In this document: piece by piece, positions 1 to 8,153 of the stretch
Position numbering within the stretch: the stretch's first letter is position 1
How the letters are laid out: every line of letters begins with the position of its first letter
Assembly (NCBI GenBank): GCA_964559125.1
Contig: CAZLGW010000013.1
Location: forward strand, 62,001-126,000
Direction of reading: 5' to 3'
Origin: Ravibacter sp964559125
Lineage (GTDB): Bacteria > Bacteroidota > Bacteroidia > Cytophagales > Spirosomataceae
Length of the DNA stretch: 64,000 nt
Notes under the pieces: model-generated
Database searches by the model: none
The model's input: the letters and a program-made list of their open reading frames with translations, nothing else
What the model was told of the DNA's origin: nothing
Made by a program: the position numbers and the translations under genes

Positions 1-1
1 G

Positions 2-1540
2 TGGAGAGGCTGGGCAATGCGGGTGACGCTCGATGGGAAAATGGAGCCTTGGGCAGCCGGGGTAAGGTCGCCTGCGGGGATAGGGATTGTGGACGGAGAG
101 TTTTTTTACAGTGAAAACCAGGGTGACTGGATGGGGTCGGGGTACCTTGCGCATGTGGAGAAAGGCGATTTCCTGGGGCACCCTGCAGGCCTGAGATGGG
201 CCGGCAGACCCGAATCGCCGGTGAAAGTGAGGGAGGAAGATATCTATTCGCGGGTAGACCCGAGAACAAGCCCGGATGGCGGACCTTATGTAAAACCCGA
301 AAACCTGCCCGAAAGGGGAAAAGCCCTTTTCGAGATAGCGAAGGAGGTGCCGGGCATCAAGCTGCCTGCGGTATGGCTGCCCCACGGTATACTGGGAATC
401 TCTACTTCCGATATTATCACTATTCCGAAGGACAGCCACTTCGGACCTTTCGGAGGACAGCTACTGGTGGGAGACGAAGGGCAAAGCAAGATTTCGAGGG
501 TTTTCCTGGAAAAAGTAAAAGGACAATACCAGGGCGGGGCAGTCCTTTTCAGGGAAGGGTTCCGCTCAGGCGTGATGCGGATGACATGGGGGCACGACGG
601 CTCCCTCTATGTAGGCCAGACCAACAGGGGATGGGGTTCTACCGGTCCGGACGACTATGCGCTGCAGCGTGTGGTCTATACAGGCAGGAATCCTTTCGAG
701 ATCCTGAAAATTTCGGCTCAGCCCGACGGATTTGAAATCGAGTTTACACAACCGGTCGACAAGGTGTCGGCAGAAGATGTGAACGGCTACGATATCACAG
801 GATTTATCTATAAATATCACCCGGTATACGGCAGTCCTGTTATAGACGATCAGAACTGCGCAATCAAAGGAATAAAGGTATCTCCGGACGGGAAAAAAGT
901 GCGTTTGCTCGTAGAAGGACTGAGAGAAAAGTATATTCATGAGGTCAAGCTTACCGGTTTGACAAACAGGGAGGGAAGTAAGCTGCTGCACAATACGGCG
1001 TATTACACGCTCAATGCCGTACCCGACGGGGCGAAGCTGACCGGTTATAAAGCTGTAAAGGCCACTCCTAAGGCTATTCAGGAGACCGCCGCTGCTACGC
1101 ATGTGCACGGACATATGTCAAGGCTGGCCAAGCGGACTGTGACGCAGCCGGAAGAATGGATCAACGGCCCCGATCACACCTTTGTGCTGGGTACGGAACC
1201 CGGGCTGCACTTTGATAAAAAGGAGCTTGTCGTGAAGGCAGGAAGCCGGATCAGGCTTACCATGACCAACACAGACGATATGCCCCACAATTTCCTGCTG
1301 GTGACGAAAGGCAGTGCCAATTCGGTAGGAGAAGCTGCAATCAACCTCGGGTTGAAAGGAAATGAGCTGGGGTATGTTCCCGATCTGCCTTCGGTGCTCA
1401 GTCATACCAAGCTGATCGAACCCGGCGGCGCGGATACCATCTATTTTATAGCTCCGTCGGAGCCGGGGGAATATACCTATGTATGCACCTATCCCGGGCA
1501 TTATTTTTCGATGCAGGGTACATTGAAAGTTGTTCCGTGA
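2..1540 (+). CDS. Beta-propeller (sorbosone/glucose-dehydrogenase-like) protein with C-terminal blue-copper domain, 5'-partial
   Basis: The frame is open through the left edge, so the N-terminus is missing; numbering here runs from the first in-window Met at 17. Residues 1-230 look like the later blades of a soluble-dehydrogenase-type beta-propeller, with motifs such as LPHGILGIS and GGQLLVGDEG. Residues 240-340 form an Ig/Fn3-like linker. Residues 385-507 form an auracyanin/plastocyanin-like cupredoxin with the type-1 copper ligands visible: His424 (DMPHNF), Cys490, His495 and Met499 (CTYPGHYFSM). The likely role is periplasmic oxidation of a sugar or alcohol with electrons passed to the fused copper domain; this is inference, and the substrate is unknown. 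The stop overlaps the GTG start of the next gene by 4 bases, so the two are probably translationally coupled. Confidence 0.75.
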   Translation, partial: WRGWAMRVTLDGKMEPWAAGVRSPAGIGIVDGEFFYSENQGDWMGSGYLAHVEKGDFLGHPAGLRWAGRPESPVKVREEDIYSRVDPRTSPDGGPYVKPENLPERGKALFEIAKEVPGIKLPAVWLPHGILGISTSDIITIPKDSHFGPFGGQLLVGDEGQSKISRVFLEKVKGQYQGGAVLFREGFRSGVMRMTWGHDGSLYVGQTNRGWGSTGPDDYALQRVVYTGRNPFEILKISAQPDGFEIEFTQPVDKVSAEDVNGYDITGFIYKYHPVYGSPVIDDQNCAIKGIKVSPDGKKVRLLVEGLREKYIHEVKLTGLTNREGSKLLHNTAYYTLNAVPDGAKLTGYKAVKATPKAIQETAAATHVHGHMSRLAKRTVTQPEEWINGPDHTFVLGTEPGLHFDKKELVVKAGSRIRLTMTNTDDMPHNFLLVTKGSANSVGEAAINLGLKGNELGYVPDLPSVLSHTKLIEPGGADTIYFIAPSEPGEYTYVCTYPGHYFSMQGTLKVVP

Positions 1541-2997
1541 AACGATTCGTTATCGGCGGCCTGGCTGCCGGGCTCTTTCTGTGGGTGTCATTCAGCGGAA
1601 TGAAGCCTGCAGAAACGCCTCCAAACATCATTTTTATTATTGCAGATGATGTTAGTCTGGAAGATATAGGGGTTTATGGGAACAAGCACATCCGTACGCC
1701 CCATATAGACCGGCTGGCTGGTAAAGGCCTGCGTTTCAACAATGTTTTCCTGACCGCCAGCTCGTGCAGTCCCAGCCGGATCAGTATCCTGACCGGTCGG
1801 TATCCGCACAATACCGGGGCGGCAGAGCTGCATACCGAGGCACCACGCCACCTGGTTTTCTTTCCTGAAGTTCTTAAGAATGCCGGTTATTTTACCGCCC
1901 TGGCCGGGAAATGGCATGAGGGGCGTCACTCTGCCAGGGCCTACGATACACTCCTAGTCGACAGGAAGGCGAATGGTGAGGGTGGTGAGGCGCAATGGCT
2001 GTCTTTGCTGAAGAGCGTCCCCCGCGACCGTCCGTTTTTCTTCTGGCTTTCTCCCTATGATGCGCACCGGGACTGGTCGGCCGATAGTGCATTCGCCAGG
2101 CCTTATAAGCCGGAAGAAGTATACGTTCCGGAAATACTTGTGGACGACGCTGACACCCGGCGGGACCTGGCCTCCTACTACAACGAGATTACCCGTATGG
2201 ATGAATATATAGGTAAGCTTATCGTCGAGCTGGAGCGGAGAAACCTGCTCGACAATACCCTGATCGTGTTTACTTCAGATAACCCGAGGGCTTTTACCGG
2301 GAGTAAGACCAGGCTTCGGGACAATGGTATCAGAACTCCTTTTGTAGTGCACTGGCCCAAAGGGATCCGTAAAGCCGGGCATGTGGCAGAGGCGCTGATC
2401 AGCAGCATTGATATCGCACCTACGCTTTTGCAGGCAGCGGGTGTTCAGATTCCGCGGGAAATACAGGGGAAAAGCTTCTTTGAGCTGATATCGCAGCCCG
2501 AACACCCTTTCAGGCAACATGTATTTGCCGAGCATAACTGGCATGACTACGAGGCGTATGAACGCGCCGTACGTACCGCCGATTACCTGTATGTGCTCAA
2601 TGAACGCAACAGCTACACGAACGAGGGGCCGATAGATGCCGTACAGAGCCCTGCTGCCCGGTCTCTGAAGGCGCGCAAGGCAGGGGAGGGGCTGACAGCT
2701 ACCCAGCGGGAAGCTTATATATATCCCCGCCCCCGGGAAGAATTGTACGATAACAGGAAGGATCCGGCCCAGGTTTACAATCTTATCGGAGAGAAAGCAT
2801 ATCAGGAGGCAGCGAAACAGCTTCGCCAGACTCTCCGCCAATGGCGGGAGGAAACGGGCGATACCCTCCCGGACTCTATTACCCGCGACTGGTATCATCG
2901 TGAGACCGGTCAGGCGCTTAAGCAGAAAGGTATCCGTGGCGAGATGCCCGGCGCTGCTTTGAGGGCAGATACCATTACTTCTCCCGGACCCTTCTAA
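1537..2997 (+). CDS. Type I sulfatase (alkaline phosphatase superfamily)
   Basis: The 486-residue protein starts at a GTG (1537) overlapping the upstream stop as GTGA. The first residues read as an uncleaved or Sec signal (KRFVIGGLAAGLFLWV), which supports this start over one 18 codons upstream inside the previous gene. The arylsulfatase fold is recognisable: metal-binding IIADDVS near the N-terminus, the formylglycine motif CSPSR with Cys77, GKWHEG, and FTSDNP further on. Cys77 would need an anaerobic or FGE-type sulfatase maturase, which is not in this window. The substrate cannot be read. Coupling to the upstream propeller/cupredoxin gene suggests joint work on a sulfated or oxidised carbohydrate, which is inference. 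Confidence 0.85.
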   Translation: MKRFVIGGLAAGLFLWVSFSGMKPAETPPNIIFIIADDVSLEDIGVYGNKHIRTPHIDRLAGKGLRFNNVFLTASSCSPSRISILTGRYPHNTGAAELHTEAPRHLVFFPEVLKNAGYFTALAGKWHEGRHSARAYDTLLVDRKANGEGGEAQWLSLLKSVPRDRPFFFWLSPYDAHRDWSADSAFARPYKPEEVYVPEILVDDADTRRDLASYYNEITRMDEYIGKLIVELERRNLLDNTLIVFTSDNPRAFTGSKTRLRDNGIRTPFVVHWPKGIRKAGHVAEALISSIDIAPTLLQAAGVQIPREIQGKSFFELISQPEHPFRQHVFAEHNWHDYEAYERAVRTADYLYVLNERNSYTNEGPIDAVQSPAARSLKARKAGEGLTATQREAYIYPRPREELYDNRKDPAQVYNLIGEKAYQEAAKQLRQTLRQWREETGDTLPDSITRDWYHRETGQALKQKGIRGEMPGAALRADTITSPGPF

Positions 2998-3123
2998 CCC
3001 ATACTGACTGGCAGCGCAGACGGACAGCGCCTGAACGGCGGTAATATATGTCCTCCGGCACCTGTTTGGAAAAAATGTTATGAAATGAAAAAAGACTGCT
3101 TCTTCCTGAACCTCTTTTTTTGA

Positions 3124-3131
3124 TATGTTTG
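3124..3131 (+). promoter_or_regulatory. Putative -7 element of nadB promoter
   Basis: TATGTTTG matches the Bacteroidota TAnnTTTG -7 consensus 46 bases before the nadB ATG. No convincing TTTG was found at the -33 distance. Confidence 0.35.
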
Positions 3132-3177
3132 CCTTCAGGTAAGTATAATAAACTGAAGATATTCAAAACAGGTAGAA

Positions 3178-4752
3178 ATGGCCCACTACGATTTTCTTAT
3201 TATAGGATCGGGAATTGCCGGTTTGAGTTATGCCGTCAAGCTGGCCCGTCATTTTGACAGGGAAGGTCAGCCCGTGTCTATTGCGGTAATAACGAAAGTG
3301 CAGGCTGATGAAACCAATACAAAATATGCCCAGGGAGGGATAGCTGCCGTATGGGCTCAGTCGGATTCATTCGAAAAGCATATTGCCGATACTATAGATG
3401 CCGGCGACGGAGTCAACAATAAGAAAATCGTGGAAATGGTGGTGAGGGAAGCTCCGGGAAGGATCCAGGAGCTTATCGACTACGGTACCCGTTTCGACAA
3501 AGTGCCCGACGGGGACTATGATCTTGCTATGGAAGGCGGGCATTCGGATCACAGGATACTCCATTTTAAAGATATTACCGGGGCTGAAATAGAACGTGCT
3601 TTACTCGAAGAAGCCGGGAGACATAAAAGCATCCAGATCTTCACCCATTACTACGCGGTCGAGCTGATCACCCAGCATCACCTGGGGGAGACGGTCTACC
3701 GCTACAGGGACGACATACAATGCTACGGCGCCTATGTACTTAACCGTGAAACCGGGGCTGTTGAGAAATTTCTTTCGAAAGCCACCATGCTGGCTACCGG
3801 GGGGATAGGAAGTATTTACCAGAGCACAACCAACCCTACTATCGCTACCGGCGATGGTATAGCGATGGCCTACCGGGCAAAAGGGATCTGCGACAATATG
3901 GAGTTTATCCAGTTTCACCCTACAAGCTTTTACCTCCCGGGCCGTAAACCTTCCTTCCTCATATCGGAAGCCGTAAGGGGATTCGGCGGGATACTTAAGC
4001 ATGCAGACGGAAGCACGTTTATGGCTAAGTACGATGAACGCGAATCGCTTGCTCCCCGTGATATTACGGCCCGTGCGATAGACTCGGAAATGAAAAAAAG
4101 AGGGGTAGACCATGTGTACCTGGATGTACGGCACCTGGACTACGAAAAGTTCAGGGATCACTTCCCGAACATCAACCAGTACTGCCTGGATCACGGTGTT
4201 GATGTGCGTGAAACCATGATCCCCGTAGTACCTGCGCACCATTTCCTGTGTGGAGGCGTGAGGGTAAACGAATGGGGACAAACCAATATACGCCAGCTCT
4301 ATGCAGTGGGAGAATGCGCCTGTACCGGATTGCACGGAGCCAACCGGCTGGCCTCCAATTCCCTCCTGGAAGCGGTAGTGTTCGGCCACCGTGCGTATTT
4401 AAATACTATTGAAAGCTACGAAGAGGTCAGTGTGCCAGACAATGTTCCCGAATGGGATGACTCCGGTACTACCCATCCGGAAGAGCAGGTCCTGGTGACG
4501 GAAATGACCCGGGAGCTGAACAGTGTCATGTCGAACTATGTAGGTATTGTCAGAACCTACCGGCGGCTCAAAAGAGCTTACGACCGGGTAGAGCTGCTTT
4601 ATCGTGAGCATGAGAAGCTCTATCGCGAATCGAAAGTTTCGGTACCCATCTGTGAGCTGAGAAACATGATCAACGTATCGTATCTGGTCATCAAAATGGC
4701 AATGGCCAGGCGGGAAAACGTCGGTCTTCATTTTAACCAGGATAACGCGTAG
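3178..4752 (+). CDS. nadB: L-aspartate oxidase
   Basis: The FAD-dependent enzyme oxidises L-aspartate to iminoaspartate, the first step of de novo NAD synthesis, in the cytoplasm. At 524 residues it has family length. Visible features are the dinucleotide-binding GSGIAGLSYAVKLA at the N-terminus, the TKYAQGGIAAVW loop typical of NadB and succinate dehydrogenase flavoproteins, the active-site segments MEGGHS and EFIQFHPT, the SEAVRGFGG loop, and the C-terminal GANRLASNSLLEAVVFG. nadA and nadC are not adjacent. It stands alone between a sulfatase and a TonB-type receptor and probably has its own promoter. Confidence 0.95.
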   Translation: MAHYDFLIIGSGIAGLSYAVKLARHFDREGQPVSIAVITKVQADETNTKYAQGGIAAVWAQSDSFEKHIADTIDAGDGVNNKKIVEMVVREAPGRIQELIDYGTRFDKVPDGDYDLAMEGGHSDHRILHFKDITGAEIERALLEEAGRHKSIQIFTHYYAVELITQHHLGETVYRYRDDIQCYGAYVLNRETGAVEKFLSKATMLATGGIGSIYQSTTNPTIATGDGIAMAYRAKGICDNMEFIQFHPTSFYLPGRKPSFLISEAVRGFGGILKHADGSTFMAKYDERESLAPRDITARAIDSEMKKRGVDHVYLDVRHLDYEKFRDHFPNINQYCLDHGVDVRETMIPVVPAHHFLCGGVRVNEWGQTNIRQLYAVGECACTGLHGANRLASNSLLEAVVFGHRAYLNTIESYEEVSVPDNVPEWDDSGTTHPEEQVLVTEMTRELNSVMSNYVGIVRTYRRLKRAYDRVELLYREHEKLYRESKVSVPICELRNMINVSYLVIKMAMARRENVGLHFNQDNA

Positions 4753-4882
4753 CATCGGGTTCGCGTGAGAGTGGTCCTGTCCCCAACTTCCTACTTCAAA
4801 TAGTGTAAATGTGACAAATATCCGGTAAATTGCCGGCTTAATCTTTATTTCTTCACAATCAGCCAAATCGCACCTCCTGAAA

Positions 4883-7279
4883 ATGGGAAGAATTTCTGCC
4901 AGGCCCTTATTTATCATATTCGTTTTTCTGGTATTTTTTACTGCAGACGGTTTCGCGCAGGCGTCTAAAGTCAGGGGGATCATACAGGATGAAGCATCAG
5001 GCGCAACGTTGCCTTTTGCCAGCGTAAGACTGTTTACCTGGCCCGACAGCGTCTTTACAGTAGGTGAAGTGAGCGATCTGGACGGGAAATTCGAGCTGGC
5101 GGCGTCTCCCGGAGAATACCTGCTGCAATTTGATTTTATGGGCTATCAGCCTCAGCAGAGGAGGATAAAGGCCGATGCCGGTATCAATGATGTCGGTGTT
5201 GTAAAGCTGAAAGCTTCTTCTCAAAACCTTGAGGAAGTAGTGGTGCAGGGTGAGAAAAGCACCTATGAGTTGACGCTTGACAAAAGGATATTCAATGTGG
5301 GCAAAGACCTGGCTAATGCCGGGGGGAATGCGATCGAGATACTGAACAATATTCCAAGTGTAGCCGTAGACCTGGAAGGCAACGTCAGCCTTCGCGGGAG
5401 CAGCAGCGTCCGGATACTGGTAGACGGCAAGCCCTCAGGGTTGGTTTCGATCAAGGGAGGAGCCGGGCTTCAGCAGTTGCAGGGAAGCATGATCGAGCGG
5501 GTGGAAGTGATTACCAATCCTTCGGCGCGGTATGAAGCGGAAGGGATGGGAGGAATTATTAATATCGTCCTGAAGAAGGAGCAGAAGCAAGGGCTCAACG
5601 GATCGTTTGATGTGATCACCGGCTACCCGATGAATCTGGGAGGGGCGGCCAATCTTAATTTCCGCCACAGGAAATTCAATTTTTTCACCAATTATATGCT
5701 CACTTACAGGAGCACGATCGGCGACACGAAGCAATACCAGGAGCTTTACAGGAATGATTCCGTTTTTGTGACCGACCAGACGTTCGACCGTGAACTCCGG
5801 GCTTTCCATAACAACCTCCGGATGGGTGCGGATTATTTTTTCAGTGAAACAAGCATCCTGACAGCAGCCTATACGTGGAGGCGAACCAAGGGAAAAAGAT
5901 ATTCTCATATTTATTACAACGACTACCTGACCGACCAGTCCAATCTCCTTAGTCGTTCGTATCGTACACAGGATGAAACCGAAACCGAGCCGAATTCAGA
6001 GTATAACCTGTCGTACAAAAAGACATTCGCCCGGAAAGGCCATGAATTACTGGTCGACCTGAGACACCTGGATAACTGGGAAAAATCGGACCAGGAGTTC
6101 AGGGAGACTGTAACACCCGCAGGTAAGGAAGGAGTCACTTCTATCCAGCACTCCATCAACGATGAGATAGAGAAGCAGTGGCTGTTCCAGGTAGATTATG
6201 TGCAGCCGTTCGGGAAGGACGGGAAGTTTGAAACAGGTCTCAGGAGCAGTTTCCGCGATATGACCAACAATTATTTCGTAGCCGATGTTTTACCCGACGG
6301 GACTAGTCAGAATATCCCGATGTTTACAAATAACTTTGTTTATGACGAGAATATTCACGGCGTGTACGGTATTTACGGCAACAAGCACAGTAAGCTTTCC
6401 TACCAGGCAGGACTAAGAGCGGAGTGGAGCGAGTTTACTACCAAATTGCTGAAAGAGAACGAAGTAAATAACCGAAGCTATAAAAACCTGTTTCCGAGTG
6501 CCCATATCAGCTATGATCTTCCCGGTCAGAATGCCATGCAGGTCAGCTACAGCCGGCGGATCAGGCGCCCTGTTTACAACGATCTGAGCCCCTTTATGAC
6601 TTTTACCGATAACCGGAACTACTGGAGCGGGAACCCGGATCTCAACCCCGAGTTTACCGATTCGTTTGAACTGGGGCATGTGAAATACCTCGAAAGAGGA
6701 ACGGTGACAACTTCTCTCTACTATCGCCATACGATTGATAAAATCCTTCAGATCAGGACTGTGGCTGACAATGGCTTTGCCTACTCCCAGCCTCAGAACC
6801 TTGCTACGGAAGACGCATACGGGCTTGAGTTTACCGGCTCTTCCAATGTGACTGACCGGCTTAAGCTGGACGGGAACCTGAATTTCTTCAGATCGGTAAT
6901 TGACGGGACCAATCTCGACGATACCTATAAAAGCGAGACGTTCACATGGCTGGGGCGACTGTCAGCACGCCTGAACTGGAAAGGTGTCGATTTCCAGTTG
7001 AGAAACAGCTACGAAGCACCCCAGGTGTTGCCACAGGGAAGAAGAAAAGCTATCTACGCCCTCGATTTCGGGCTAAGTCGCGATGTGCTGAAAGGAAACG
7101 GTACTCTAACCCTGAATGTACTTGACGTATTCAATTCCAGGCGCTACAGAACCGTTAACGAAGGTGCAAACTTCTATACCTACAACAACTCACAGGGGCG
7201 GGTCAGGCAGATCAACCTGACGCTCAACTACAGGCTCCGCCAGGCAAAAACCGGGAAGAAAGGGCAGTTTGAGGAATAG
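4883..7279 (+). CDS. Outer-membrane TonB-dependent receptor-like protein (outer-membrane beta-barrel family)
   Basis: The 798-residue protein starts at ATG 4883 with a signal peptide ending near FAQA. Residues 25-110 are a carboxypeptidase-regulatory-like beta-sandwich (SGATLPFASVRLF, LDGKFEL, FDFMGYQ). A plug domain follows (NILNNIPSVAVDLEGNVSLRG, VLVDGKPSG-type motif), then a long Tyr/Asn-rich barrel ending in NLTLNYRLR. This matches the Bacteroidota 'outer membrane beta-barrel' subfamily of TonB receptors rather than SusC. No SusD partner or ECF sigma/anti-sigma pair is nearby, so the ligand is unknown. It appears monocistronic. Confidence 0.85.
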   Translation: MGRISARPLFIIFVFLVFFTADGFAQASKVRGIIQDEASGATLPFASVRLFTWPDSVFTVGEVSDLDGKFELAASPGEYLLQFDFMGYQPQQRRIKADAGINDVGVVKLKASSQNLEEVVVQGEKSTYELTLDKRIFNVGKDLANAGGNAIEILNNIPSVAVDLEGNVSLRGSSSVRILVDGKPSGLVSIKGGAGLQQLQGSMIERVEVITNPSARYEAEGMGGIINIVLKKEQKQGLNGSFDVITGYPMNLGGAANLNFRHRKFNFFTNYMLTYRSTIGDTKQYQELYRNDSVFVTDQTFDRELRAFHNNLRMGADYFFSETSILTAAYTWRRTKGKRYSHIYYNDYLTDQSNLLSRSYRTQDETETEPNSEYNLSYKKTFARKGHELLVDLRHLDNWEKSDQEFRETVTPAGKEGVTSIQHSINDEIEKQWLFQVDYVQPFGKDGKFETGLRSSFRDMTNNYFVADVLPDGTSQNIPMFTNNFVYDENIHGVYGIYGNKHSKLSYQAGLRAEWSEFTTKLLKENEVNNRSYKNLFPSAHISYDLPGQNAMQVSYSRRIRRPVYNDLSPFMTFTDNRNYWSGNPDLNPEFTDSFELGHVKYLERGTVTTSLYYRHTIDKILQIRTVADNGFAYSQPQNLATEDAYGLEFTGSSNVTDRLKLDGNLNFFRSVIDGTNLDDTYKSETFTWLGRLSARLNWKGVDFQLRNSYEAPQVLPQGRRKAIYALDFGLSRDVLKGNGTLTLNVLDVFNSRRYRTVNEGANFYTYNNSQGRVRQINLTLNYRLRQAKTGKKGQFEE

Positions 7280-7292
7280 GTCAATGAGGCGA

Positions 7293-8051
7293 TTAGATAA
7301 TGAGGGATTCTGCTGTTCTTGTGGTTATTCTCACCAACTCTGTTTTACTCGTCTGCATCAGATCCGCCACCTTTTGCGCGACGAGGTCTATATAGGCGAC
7401 TTCATTTCTTTTACCGCGGAAAGGAACCGGGGCCAGGTAAGGTGAATCCGTTTCAAGTACGATATCGGCCGGGTTCAGGTGAGGCAGTACTTTATCGAGA
7501 CCGCCGTTTTTAAAGGTGGCTACTCCGCCGATGCCGAGCTTGAAACCAAGATTGATAGCCCTCTGCGCTTCATCCAGGGTTCCGGTAAAGCAATGAAAGA
7601 TGCCGGTTAGCCTGGGGTCGGCGAATTTTTCGATCAAAGCCGCCGTTTCCGGGAAGGCATTGCGGCTGTGGATGTCGATCCAGAGATTGTTTTCAATAGC
7701 CAGCCTGCATTGCAGGAGAAAGGCTTCTTCCTGCTGTGCGCGGAATGTCTTATCCCAATACAGATCCATACCTATCTCGCCAATAGCTATGAATTTTCTT
7801 TTTGCCAGCCATTCTTCGATAATACGGAGCTCCGATTCAAAGTTTTCGTTTACATAGCACGGATGAAGCCCTATCATGGGAAGGCAACGTTCCGGTTCCA
7901 TATCCGCAATTTCAAGCATTCGGCCTATCGTGGTCGAATCACAATTAGGCATCCATATCTGCTGTATTCCTGTATTCCATGCCCGCTGGAGCATTTCGTC
8001 CAGGTCATCTTCGTATTGGGCGTCGTAAATGTGGGCGTGCGTTTCTATCAT
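7293..8051 (-). CDS. TatD family metal-dependent hydrolase/deoxyribonuclease
   Basis: The 252-residue TIM-barrel amidohydrolase contains the characteristic metal ligands: THAHIYD (HxH) at the N-terminus, GEIGMDLYW, DIHSRNAF, HCFTG, and ETDSPYLAP near the C-terminus. Family members are 3'-5' DNases linked to DNA repair, and some act as D-tyrosyl-tRNA deacylase-like enzymes. The length is normal. It is convergent with the upstream TonB receptor, with 13 bases between the stops, and transcribed in the same direction as the next receptor, 102 bases away. Confidence 0.92.
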   Translation of the reverse strand: MIETHAHIYDAQYEDDLDEMLQRAWNTGIQQIWMPNCDSTTIGRMLEIADMEPERCLPMIGLHPCYVNENFESELRIIEEWLAKRKFIAIGEIGMDLYWDKTFRAQQEEAFLLQCRLAIENNLWIDIHSRNAFPETAALIEKFADPRLTGIFHCFTGTLDEAQRAINLGFKLGIGGVATFKNGGLDKVLPHLNPADIVLETDSPYLAPVPFRGKRNEVAYIDLVAQKVADLMQTSKTELVRITTRTAESLII

Positions 8052-8153
8052 GTAGGATTACATAAATGACGACGCGAATTTATCATTTAAAAGGGGAATA
8101 CATTGAAGTCGATCCCGGTAACTTATGGGAAAGTATAGAGAATCCGGTTTTTA

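Noticed and set aside
1483..1536. Upstream ATG start for the sulfatase.
   Set aside because: It would overlap the preceding gene by 58 bases and spoil the signal sequence that begins at GTG 1537.
3601..4389. 262-codon minus-strand frame inside nadB.
   Set aside because: It is a shadow of nadB with no family features.
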